Below, piece after piece: positions 39,040 through 64,000 of a stretch of 64,000 nt of DNA. Location: the NCBI GenBank assembly GCA_963978895.1, contig OZ022247.1, positions 6,814,883 to 6,878,882 on the forward strand. Direction: 5' to 3'. Under the pieces are notes generated by a model. That model saw only the letters and a program-made list of their open reading frames with translations. It was not told the DNA's origin and did no database searches. The first letter of the stretch is position 1, and every line of letters begins with the position of its first letter. Source of the DNA: Erpobdella octoculata (lineage: Eukaryota > Annelida > Clitellata > Hirudinida > Erpobdellidae). Both the position numbers and the translations under genes were made by a program.

Positions 39040-39113
39040 GCTGCAAACAAGGAATTCGTTAATAGTCTATCTTCTCAACAACGGGCTTCCCTTCGACGTT
39101 TTGAGTCTTTGGC
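39040..39113 (+). pseudogene. Penelope-like ORF N-terminal piece, left part
   Basis: The frame NKEFVNSLSSQQRASLRRFE (from about 39,048) runs into the 9-bp duplication GTCTTTGGC at 39,105-39,113. It resumes in the same frame after the foldback element at 43,621. Charged N-terminal helices of this kind precede the RT of Penelope-like elements. Confidence 0.6.
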
Positions 39114-40435
39114 ACGTCGCTGAAGTTAGCAACGGTAGCCAACTTTGCCTGCATTATACATAGAAAATTCAAAGTTGTTGCATTTTAATATTTTTAATAT
39201 ATTTGAATAGATAATTAAAAAACAAAACGATCTGTACTAGTTTCAAATAAATGCAACAATTATTAACGAAGTTATATGATAAAAACATACCAATTAAATC
39301 GTTCGTAATATCTCTGTTTACGTTTTACTCGCTTGGCGAATAAACACAGTGGCATGATAAATTCCAACTATATTTTTAGATGGAAAATTCAAATTTGTGA
39401 CATCTCAATAAAATTAGCATATTAAGATAGATAATTCAAAACCAAATCAACATGTAAAAGTTTAATCCAAATGCAACAAGAATTAACAGAGTAAATCAAT
39501 AAAAACTGATGGAGAATTCGGTTGCTAACTTTTCACGCATTTAACATGGAAAATTCAAAGTTGTTGCATCTCCATAAAATTAGCATATTTAGATAGATAA
39601 TTCAAAAACAAAACAATATGTGAAAGTTTCATTAAAATGCAACAAGAATTAACAGAGTAAATCAATAAAAACTGGTGGAGAATTCGGTTGCTAACTTTTC
39701 ACGCATTTAACATGGAAAATTCAAAGTTGTTGCATTTCAATAAAGTTAGCATATTTAGATAGATAATTCAAAAACAAAGCAATATGTGAAAGTTTCATCG
39801 AAATGCAACAAGAATTAACAGAGTAAATCAATAAAAACTGATTGAGAAATCGGTTGCTAACTTTGGAAAATTCAAAGTTGTTGCTCTCAATAAAGTTAGC
39901 ATATTTAGATAGATAATTCAAAAACAAAGCAATATGTGAAAGTTTCATCAAAATTCAACAAGAATTAACAGAGTAAATCAATAAAAACTGATGGAGAATT
40001 CGGTTGCTAACTTTTCACGCATTTAACATGGAAAATTCAAAGTTGTTGCATCTCCATAAAATTGTTAGCTCATTATGCATGCATTTTACATGGCCTATTC
40101 AAAGTTGTTTAATTGGAATTTTATTGCTATGGCTTCGTCATTTCACATCCTCTGTTCTTCAGTTCTTCAGTTCAATTTTTTTTCTTTCTTTTCTTTCTTT
40201 CTCTCTCTTTCTTTCCCTCTCTCACTTTCTCTCTTCACGCATTTAGCATGGAAAATTAAAATTTGTGACATCTCAATAAAATTAGCATATTTAGATAGAT
40301 AATTCAAAAACAAATCAATATGTGAAAGTTTCATCGAAATGCAACAAAAATTAACAGAGTAAATCAGTAAAAACTGTTCGATGAAATCAGTTGCTAACTT
40401 TTCAAGCAGTTTACATAGAAAAAAATATCATCACC

Positions 40436-41270
40436 ATAATCATCAACACCACCACCACCACCACCATCCATCATCATCATCATCACCAGAATCATCATCA
40501 TCGTCTTCATCATCATCATCATAACTATTCATAACAAATATCTTCATAATCATCACAAATATCTTCATAATCATCACAAATATCTTTATAATCATCACAA
40601 ATATCTTCATAATCATCACAAATATCTTCATAATCATCACAAATATCTTCATAATCATCACAAATATCTTCATAATCATCACAAATATCTTCATAATAAT
40701 CACAAACATCTTCATCATTCTCATGATCATCACAAACATGTTCATCATTCTCATAATCACATCATCACAAATCAATAAGTAAAAGTTTCATCAAAATGCA
40801 ACAAAAATTACCAAAATAAATTAGTAAAAATTGTTCGATGAAATCGGTTAACTCTTCAAGCAGTTAACATAGAAAAAATATCATCATCATCATCAACACC
40901 ACCACCACCACCATCCATCATCATCATCATCATCGTCATCATCATCATATTCACCGACATCATCATCACCATAACCATAATAATAATTATCATCATCGTC
41001 GTCGTCGTCATTACAAATATCTTCTTCATCACTACCACCATCATGATACAATCACAAACATCAGTATCTACATCATCCTTATCATCACCATATTAACAAA
41101 CATCATCACCATAATCATCATCATTATCGTCGTCATCATCATAACAAATATCTTCCTTATCATCACAAACATGGTTCATCATTCTCATAATCATCACAAA
41201 CATGTTCATCATTCTCATAATCATCACAAACATGTTCATCATTCTCATAATCACAACCATAATTGAAGAA
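40436..41270. repeat. 21-bp minisatellite and ATC tracts in the foldback core
   Basis: The unit ATCTTCATAATCATCACAAA plus T is repeated about nine times (40,545-40,700). CATCAT/CACCAC tracts occur at 40,440-40,530, 40,880-41,030 and 41,085-41,140. Related CATTCTCATAATCATCACAA units occur at 41,165-41,255. No coding sequence. Confidence 0.88.
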
Positions 41271-41900
41271 CTAAATCTGTAAAAAAACGTTTTGCTAAAT
41301 TAAACAAAAATCAGAAAGATAATTTAACAAAAACTATTTAATAAGAGTTGCACTGCAGACCACCCATGTAGTTATGGAGCTACGTGAACAAATTAATGGA
41401 CGCATTAATCTCTTCCTGGCCAACTAATTAGAAATTCCTCGGGGATCTTCTTTTCATCACAGCCTGAGAAAGAAACTTTACATTATTTAATGATTAATGT
41501 TATGTAGTGGCATTAATGCAGAGTTATTTTATTAGTTTGTGTTGAATAACTTTAATTAATAAATCTCTATATCAACAGAAAAAAACAATATTAAACAGAA
41601 AGCTCATCTTGCAACATGGAAAACGTCATTGCATTACTTGGAAATCGTCCTAATAGGGTATATAAAAATTAATTTTAAATTTATTAGCTAAAATATTGCT
41701 CGGTTAAAACGAACTTACATAACTTCTGTTGAGGCATTTCTGCAGAAAAAAAAGTTAAGAAGTCATTCAGATGCTAAAAGAAGTAATGTGAGTACATTTT
41801 CCTATTAAATATGACCACATTGAGTTTAGCAACAAAGTAACTTACATCAGGATTTATTAATGAACGCTGAGCATAGCTCACACGTAAAGATGATGCTCTC
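41271..41900. other. Unique core of the foldback element
   Basis: AT-rich, non-repetitive and without an ORF. It contains nothing I can name. Confidence 0.5.
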
Positions 41901-43620
41901 GAACTTAGCGTTTTATTGATTTACTCTGTTAATTCTTGTTGCATTTCGATGAAACTTTCACATATTGCTTTGTTTTTGAATTATCTATCTAAATATGCTA
42001 ATTTTATTGAGATGCAACAACTTTGAATTTTCCATGTTAAATGCGTGAAAAGTTAGCAACCGAATTCTCCATCAGTTTTTATTGATTTACTCTGTTAATT
42101 CTTGTTGCATTTTAATGAGACTTTCACATATTGCTTTGTTTTTGAATTATCTATCTAAATATGCTAATTTTATTGAGATGCAACAACTTTGAATTTTCCA
42201 TGTTAAATGCGTGAAAAGTTAGCAACCGAATTCTCCATCAGTTTTTATTGATTTACTCTGTTAATTCTTGTTGCATTTTAATGAAACTTTCACATATTGC
42301 TTTGTTTTTGAATTATCTATCTAAATATGCTAACTTTATTGAGATGCAACAACTTTGAATTTTCCAAAGTTAGCAACCGATTTCTCAATCAGTTTTTATT
42401 GATTTACTCTGTTAATTCTTGTTGCATTTTAATGAGACTTTCACATATTGTTTTGTTTTTGAATTATCTATCTAAATATGCTAGTTTTATTGAGATGCAA
42501 CAACTTTGAATTTTCCATGTTAAATGCGTGAAAAGTTAGCAACCGATTTCTCAATCAGGTTTTATTGATTTACTCTGTTAATTCTTGTTGCATTTTAATG
42601 AAACTTTCACATATTGCTTTGTTTTTGAATTATCTATCTAAATATGCTAATTTTATTGAGATGCAACAACTTTGAATTTTCCATGTTAAATGCGTGAAAA
42701 GTTAGCAACCGATTTCTCAATCAGGTTTTATTGATTTACTCTGTTAATTCTTGTTGCATTTTAATGAAACTTTCACATATTGCTTTGTTTTTGAATTATC
42801 TATCTAAATATGCTAATTTTATTGAGATGCAACAACTTTGAATTTTCCATGTTAAATGCGTGAAAAGTTAGCAACCGAATTCTCCATCAGTTTTTATTGA
42901 TTTACTCTGTTAATTCTTGTTGAATTTTGATGAAACTTTCACATATTGCTTTGTTTTTGAATTATCTATCTAAATATGCTAATTTTATTGAGATGCAACA
43001 ACTTTGAATTTTCCATGTTAAATGCGTGAAAAGTTAGCAACCGATTTCTCAATCAGGTTTTATTGATTTACTCTGTTAATTCTTGTTGCATTTTAATGAA
43101 ACTTTCACATATTGCTTTGTTTTTGAATTATCTATCTAAATATGCTAATTTTATTGAGATGCAACAACTTTGAATTTTCCATGTTAAATGCGTGAAAAGT
43201 TAGCAACCGAATTCTCCATCAGTTTTTATTGATTTACTCTGTTAATTCTTGTTGCATTTGGATTAAACTTTTACATGTTGATTTGGTTTTGAATTATCTA
43301 TCTTAATATGCTAATTTTATTGAGATGTCACAAATTTGAATTTTCCATCTAAAAATATACAGCAATTTGGAATTTATCATGCCACTGTGTTTATTCGCCA
43401 AGCGAGTAAAACGTAAACAGAGATATTACGAACGATTTAATTGGTATGTTTTTATCATATAACTTCGTTAATAATTGTTGCATTTATTTGAAACTAGTAC
43501 GGATCGTTTTGTTTTTTAATTATCTATTCAAATATATTAAAAATATTAAAATGCAACAACTTTGAATTTTCTATGTATAATGCAGGCAAAGTTGGCTACC
43601 GTTGCTAACTTCAGCGACGT

Positions 43621-43715
43621 GTCTTTGGCAAAAAAATTAACAAATACAAAATGCGCAATTATATTCAATGGAGTTTGCGTACAAGAAAATATCGTACCGC
43701 TATATGCAAGAAATA
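43621..43715 (+). pseudogene. Penelope-like ORF N-terminal piece, right part
   Basis: Resumes in frame after the duplication (AKKLTNTKCAIIFNG, then CVQENIVPLYARNK) and then runs into a TA tract where the element is truncated. Confidence 0.6.
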
Positions 43716-43894
43716 AATATATATATATATATAACTCCGCCTCGCTAATTACGAGCCAGTCCCAAGCCTGGAGAAAGGAGGAGGGAAAAGTAAGAAGGAT
43801 CAAATTCTGATCCACGACAGGAAGTACTTTAGTCTAGAATTCCTACATACAGCCATTAGAGTCTTAAAACACTTGGTGTAAAGGACTATAAACT
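43716..43894. repeat. Repeat-like spacer
   Basis: GAGCCAGTCCCAAGCCTGGA followed by GAAAGGAGGAGGG resembles a segment common near the 3' end of some non-LTR elements. No ORF supports this. Confidence 0.25.
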
Positions 43895-44180
<286 letters not shown>

Positions 44181-45062
44181 CATGGAAAGAACTTTTTGCA
44201 TAAACGTGCTGCAGGAGCGCCATGTTGTCAAAGTAATTTGTAATAGAAAAATTTAGTGATAAAAGTTATAATAAATATGTGATTAGAGGCGCTGGTGGCA
44301 GAGCGGTAGAGCGCTCGCCTGTTGATCGTTAGGTCGGCAGTTCAAGCCTCACCTGCGTCACCAGCGTAACTCCCTTAGGCAAGGAGTTCACTCGCATTGC
44401 TTTCTCATGTCTATGAAAATAGCGTGTTCTTCGAAGTTTCCGATCCAAAGGAACCTTCGTAAGCGCCTCTGACTTATCTGGCGCTATATAAATTCATCAT
44501 TATTATTATTATTATTATTATTTTGATATTTTTACAGCAAAAAGAATGCTTGATGTGTTGGTTAATTGAAGAACAGTCAATAACATAACCAATGATATGT
44601 TGTGAGGATAAAATGTCGCGAAGATAAAATGTCCCCCAAAATGTCGTGGTAAATATGTCATGGATAGAACTTTTTGCATAAGCGTGTTGCAGGAGCGCCA
44701 TGTTGTCAAAGTAATTTGTAATAGAAAAATTTAGTGGTAAAAGTTATAATAAACTAGAGATTTTTTTAAATCTCATTATATAATATTTTTCGATTGCAGC
44801 GCCACTTCTTTTGATCTTTAGGACTGAGAGTGTATATAGGTACAATTGCATAATAACTTTTATTACACGCCTGTGCGCAATAAATTCTTACGTGCACATC
44901 GATATCGTCTATACGACTAATTACGTAAGCGTGACAGAATCAGTGAGTCAGTGAGTGACGTGGGCTACTATAATATAAATATGTGATTTTGATATTTTTA
45001 CTGCAAAAAGAATGCTTGATGTGTTGGTTAATTGAATAACAGTCAATAACATAGCCAATGAT
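44181..45062. repeat. Tandem duplication with different insertions in each copy
   Basis: Block A (AAAATGTCCCCCAAAATGTC ... AAAAGTTATAATAAA) lies at about 44,135-44,277 and 44,617-44,753. Block B (TTGATATTTTTACAGCAAAA ... ATAACATAACCAATGATAT) lies at 44,521-44,598 and 44,989-45,062. Between A and B, copy 1 holds a tRNA-SINE. Copy 2 holds a ~225-bp sequence related to 2,400-2,900. Confidence 0.8.
44286..44521 (+). mobile_element. tRNA-derived SINE, copy 2
   Basis: A box TGGCAGAGCGG (44,296-44,306) and B box GTTCAAGCC (44,340-44,348). The shared body is followed by GGCGCTATATAAATTCATCA and an (ATT)n tail, the typical ending of a SINE that borrows a LINE tail. It inserted into block A/B of the surrounding duplication. 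Confidence 0.85.
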
Positions 45063-45590
45063 ATATGTGCTTCATGCTCTAACAAGCTAGTTTACAACTG
45101 CCTATTAAGGTTGCTATTTAGGCTGTTAAAATCAGTCGGCTGGCCACAAGTTGGACATGCCTACTCTAAAGGTGACTTGTATTTCATGCATGTTTTTAGC
45201 TTTAAATTAGCTAACTTACCCTGTCATAATTTTTGGGCGACTAACTACTTGCCAAGAGTACCTTAAGAATTTATTAAACGCTCAAATCTGCTTTTTCGCC
45301 TATTTTATTTTTACATCCCTTTGAACAAGCACCTTCTATAATTTCATAATTTGCTAGCACAAGTATCGTTATCCACAACAACCATAAAATCCAACATGAC
45401 ATCTATTTGATTACATTTTATGTGTTACATAAATGTTTCATGTGTCAATAAAAGTGAATTTTGGGTGATTTCATAGCAACTCCCATAAAAAACACTAATT
45501 TCTAGTGGTTATGTATATTTTCTTTCTAAGAACATAAGCATCAAGTTAGTTTTTTCGGTTTCTTAGATCCCTGATGATATGATGTCGTCA
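45063..45590. other. AT-rich spacer
   Basis: No gene or repeat recognised. Confidence 0.4.
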
Positions 45591-45598
45591 CTCCTGGC

Positions 45599-47019
45599 TA
45601 GGGTTGTTACAGTTACTGAATCTAAAACTGAAACATTCAGTTAACTGAATCTTTTTAGATTCAGTAACTTCAACTGAAACTGAAACTGAATTTTTTTTAA
45701 AAACTGTAACTGAAACTGAATCTATTGAGCAAACTGAATATAACTGAATCTATTAGAATGAATATTTTTTATCATTTTATTATATTATTTTTATGTTTGC
45801 GGTTAAATGTTTTGATTCTATGGCTCGGTCAAAGTTAGGAATAGTTCTTTCTTTTTGTTTCGTGTTAGTGTTGTATTGCTTGCGTTGTTTTTTGAAGATT
45901 TTCAAGTTTTTAGAATTACCAGAATGGAAGATATTTGTGTTAGTAATAACATTGTTATGGACGAATCTACCGAGGAAGAAGTATCGTTTATTCAACAAAA
46001 TGAGTCGGAATCTGCTTTAGGACCGCCAACGAAAAAAGCTAGATTCAACAAAACAAGACCTATACTAACCCGTTACATAAAAGGTTTAGAGGAGTTGGAG
46101 CCGATATTAAGTGCAATATTTGTTCTGTAATTTTGAAGGGTAAAAATGTCAAAAATTTAGAGTCTCACTTGAGGAAGCATGAAACAGAATACGCAGAGTA
46201 TTTAGAGGAAAAAAATAGCTATGATATCAAAAACACAAAGTAAGTCTATTAAACGACCCTTTTCATATTTGAAAAACCAGGCAACAATTGAAAACTGTTT
46301 TGTTGTTAAAAAACGCAAAAATGACATTAAAAAAGGCTCCAATGTCTATAATAAGGCTGCCCATGCTATCGCTTCAGCATTTGCTGCAAACAGTTCACCA
46401 TTTCTTTTGATCGAAGAACCTTCTATTAAAAATATGTTTGCAGTTGTGTCGGAAGGTCGTTTACTAACCTTGCCGAACCAACACGATATATCCACAAAAG
46501 TGTCCGAATTAGTAAAAGAATTAAAAAGATCTGTTGAATTATCATTGAATTCAGCGAAGTATGTGTCAATCACAACAGATGGTCTCGGCCATGTTATTCA
46601 TCAGTAAGGATGGGAATAACTTGACATTATTTTGATCGAAACATCAATAAAATAAAAAGAGCTCTTCTGACTTGTAGAACAATTACGCAACCCATTACAG
46701 GCTTTGCTCTTAGCAGATGTTGGCATAATTTGGGTGACGACAAGCTGGAAGCTGAAGTCTTTTATAAATTCAAGAAAGAATTTTTAGGCCTAATACATTT
46801 TTTAAACATGTCTGTGTTGCAAAATTTTTTTTATAGTATTTCTTCTTGGTAGTTTACCTAAAAAAATTGAAAAAAAAAAACTGAATCTAACTGTAACTGA
46901 AACTGAAACTGAATCCTTAAAGATTCAGTTTACTGAAACTGAAACTGAATCTTTGTAAAGTTTCAGTTACTTTCACTGAAACTGAAACTGAATCTTTTTT
47001 CAAAACTGTAACAACCCTA
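45599..47019. mobile_element. Short hAT element with perfect ends
   Basis: Perfect 16-bp inverted ends TAGGGTTGTTACAGTT (45,599-45,614 and 47,004-47,019) are flanked by the perfect 8-bp duplication CTCCTGGC (45,591-45,598 and 47,020-47,027). Eight-bp duplications and (C/T)AGGG ends define hAT elements. Both subterminal regions are packed with ACTGAAACTGAATC motifs in both orientations, likely transposase-binding sites. At 1,421 bp it is too short for a full hAT gene. Confidence 0.92.
45855..46860 (+). pseudogene. Broken BED-finger hAT transposase
   Basis: The N-terminal frame (45,855-46,130) shifts into CNICSVILKGKNVKNLESHL then RKHETEY (about 46,113-46,193). This C-x2-C ... H-x4-H pattern fits a BED zinc finger. 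A second shift near 46,220 leads to the frame at 46,221-46,607 ending KYVSITTDGLG, the hAT segment with the first catalytic Asp. Beyond it TRTITQPITGF-like traces continue in other frames. Two frameshifts, a stop and loss of the rest of the catalytic core make it non-functional. Confidence 0.8.
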
Positions 47020-47164
47020 CTCCTGGCTCGTCATTGACGATGTAAGATTCTACTTGTTGAGAATAGTAAAAGCCTTTTTTTAAATATTTTTGTTTGTACA
47101 TGCTTATACTAGATACCACGACATTTTGATAAGATTAAAAAGCTTCTTAAAAATCAGAAACAAT

Positions 47165-47315
47165 CCCCGTGAATTTTTGTACACTACGTTTTTTCACGAC
47201 ATTTTGTCCGCGACCTTTGTCCGGTACATTTCGTCTAGCGATATCCTGTCTGCGACATTTTGTCCAGCGACATTCTGTTTACAACATTTTGTTCGATGAC
47301 ATTTTGTCCTAGATC
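47165..47315 (-). repeat. Degenerate CGACATTTTGTCC repeats, right arm
   Basis: About eight copies of CGACATTTTGTCC(A)G, the complement of the 44,014-44,180 array. They end TTGTCCTAGATCCGTAGTGA. Confidence 0.75.
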
Positions 47316-47600
47316 CGTAGTGACTCACCTAATATATTATATTTGAAAAATTAATCTATATAAGTGAATTACAACAGGAGTCATCTCTCATATAAAACAT
47401 TTGTTTTTTGTTTGTTAAAACAAATCAATAAAAACATTATTTGAAACTTTACAACTTTAAATGTTCATATGAAGGAACTTAAACTAAAAATTTTACTTAT
47501 ATAAAAATACATACATAAAATTATTTTAAATGTTAGTACTTAGTAAACCCAGACCGTGTTAACCATTCATAGTACATGATTTAAATAGAGGTTAGATTTT
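47316..47600 (-). other. 3' flank of the PARP14-like gene
   Basis: AT-rich. On the minus strand I see no AATAAA or ATTAAA within 280 nt of the stop, so the end of the transcript is not defined. Confidence 0.4.
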
Positions 47601-62685
<15,085 letters not shown>

Positions 62686-62723
62686 TATTCTGATTGTACC
62701 TCTCTTCTTTATGGTGCTGGCAG

Positions 62724-62955
62724 CTATTTCAAATGAAACATACAAAACATTTAAACACCTTATCAGGGAATGTAACACAAAAAATTAGACATAAAATTAT
62801 GTTTTAAAATCATTAACATGCCAATTTTTCAAGGTTATTTTATATTATCCTAGCACATTTGTTCTTATTTTACACTGATTTTATATATTTTTCATGATTT
62901 CGGGGGGGGGGGGGGGGGGTTTGAACCCGTAAAACCCCCCTAAATACGGCCCTGC
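62724..62955. other. Upstream flank of the PARP14-like gene with a possible transposon end
   Basis: A run of about 18 G (62,902-62,919) is followed by TTTGAACCCGTAAAACCCCC and TAAATACGGCCCTG. The complement CAGGGCCGTATTTAGGGGGG looks like a DNA-transposon terminus, but its partner end is not visible. Confidence 0.3.
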
Positions 62956-62994
62956 TTTAATTGTATACTATTTCGGATAAAAGTAGAGATGGGA

Positions 62995-63710
62995 ATCGAA
63001 CCCTTTTTTTAAAGTTCGGGTCCGGTTTGGTTCGGTTAGATCTAGAGTTCGGTTCAGCCATAAGCACGGTTCGGTTCGGCCATAAGCACAGTTCCGGTTT
63101 GGTTCGATCTAAAGTTAGGGTTCGGTTTGACTTTATGAAATTATGCGATATCAAAACTAAGTAATAAATATCAATGCAACTGTTTATTTATTAGTTACAA
63201 TACTTGAACTTGAAGTTTTACATTCACAATTATAAAACACAAATAATTTGCAATGCTTTAGCTTCTTAGTCCATTTACAAGCTAATTTACTCTTACTCAT
63301 GTCCGTACAATAAAGTCAAAATAAGGATAATTGTCATTTATCCGTTTATTATAAGCTCAACTGAAACTACACGAGATAGACAACCTCAACAAAGCTGACA
63401 TTGAAATATATCGTTCATTGACGTGAAAATACTCAAGATCATTAAACACCAAAAAAATTGTAGTGATGTGCAAATTGCAACAATTTACACTAATTTAAAT
63501 CTCTATTCGGTTCGGTTAGGGTAAGGACAGTTCGTTCGGTTCAGTTCGTACCCAGCAGTTTCAAAGTTCGGGTTCAATTCGGTTAGATCGAAAGTTCGGG
63601 TTCGGTTCGGTTGTAGGTAAGGTTCTAGTTCGGTTCGGTTCGGGTTCGATTCGGTCGTAGGTAAGGTTCTAGTTCGGTTCGGTCGTAGGTAAGGTTCTAG
63701 TTCGTGGATG
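62995..63710. repeat. GGTTCGGTTCGG-type degenerate repeats in two blocks
   Basis: Blocks at 62,995-63,130 and 63,505-63,710 are built from (G)GTTCGGTT with AGATC(T/G)AAAGTT and GTAGGTAAGGTTCTA linkers. The second block holds three ~38-bp units. The intervening DNA is AT-rich. Confidence 0.8.
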
Positions 63711-64000
63711 GCAGGTAAAACCGTAAAATCCACATGCACGAGCTTAAACTTACTATTATATTAATTATACAAAAAAGGTTTCACTGAAAAAAAATTATCC
63801 ATGTCATTGTAAATCACGACATATAATTTTTAATTGGAACAAGTAGGGTCAGGTATTAGAAAAATGGATATATAAATAAAACTGGATTTGTAGCTGCCAT
63901 TCTCTGAAACATTCTTGCAAAAATAATTAACCACAAAATTCAATTACTATTTCTATACCTTTTGTGTCCTCAAATAAAAAAAATGCGGTTTTTGTTTCTT
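63711..64000. other. AT-rich end of the window
   Basis: Nothing recognised. Further 5' exons of the PARP14-like gene could lie beyond the window edge. Confidence 0.35.

Larger units (their letters stand above)
39114..43620. mobile_element. Foldback/Mutator-like element with giant tandem-repeat arms
   Basis: The ends are ACGTCGCTGAAGTTAGCAAC and its exact complement, continuing as an inverted repeat for well over 1 kb. A perfect 9-bp direct repeat, GTCTTTGGC, flanks it (39,105-39,113 and 43,621-43,629). Each arm opens with a unique ~250-bp outer part and then an array of ~166-bp units (CGGTTGCTAACTTTTCACGC ... AGAGTAAATCAATAAAAACT). The left arm is about 1.3 kb and the right about 1.7 kb, so copy number differs. 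The core (40,430-41,900) is non-coding. Long arms of subrepeats and a 9-bp duplication fit the foldback (FB) / Mutator type. No transposase, so it must be mobilised in trans. Confidence 0.85.

Overview
This is a piece of an invertebrate animal genome. It is AT-rich, has split genes with GT-AG introns, and is unusually rich in microsatellites (TA, ACAT, ATTC, GAAT/GAAC, GA, ATC) and minisatellites. Gene content and repeat types (tRNA-derived SINEs, a Penelope-like element, hAT elements) would fit a lophotrochozoan such as a mollusc or annelid, but the sequence does not settle the taxon.

Region by region. Bases 1-31,000 hold no host gene I can support, only simple repeats, minisatellites and diverged transposon remnants (a family beginning ACTAGC...CCCG and ending TATATATATAGAT, tRNA-like SINEs, and a non-LTR reverse transcriptase tail at 29.4 kb). 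At 31,133-32,101 lies an intact single-coding-exon bHLH gene of the Mist1/Dimmed (BHLHA15) family. From 33 to 47.3 kb is a transposon graveyard: a pogo-like MITE, two copies of a tRNA-SINE, a hAT C-terminal remnant, a Penelope-like element with GIY-YIG endonuclease, a hammerhead-ribozyme motif and the start of a second Penelope copy. That second copy is split by a 4.5-kb foldback-type element with a 9-bp target duplication. A short hAT element with perfect 16-bp inverted repeats and an 8-bp target duplication follows.

From 47.6 to 62.7 kb, minus strand, lies a large PARP14-like gene. I could chain 23 exons with consistent splice phases into about 2,459 codons: a coding minisatellite and basic region, serial RRM-like modules each on a phase 1-1 exon, a KH-like region, three macrodomains (the first degenerate), another KH-like segment, a WWE domain and a mono-ADP-ribosyltransferase domain. 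By family knowledge such proteins write and read ADP-ribose in innate immune and stress signalling. Its introns carry several minisatellites and a tandem array of transposon tails.

The two host genes are on opposite strands and unrelated in function. The best candidates for something unusual are the Penelope/ribozyme/foldback nest at 37.3-43.7 kb and the exon-by-exon RRM expansion in the PARP14-like gene.
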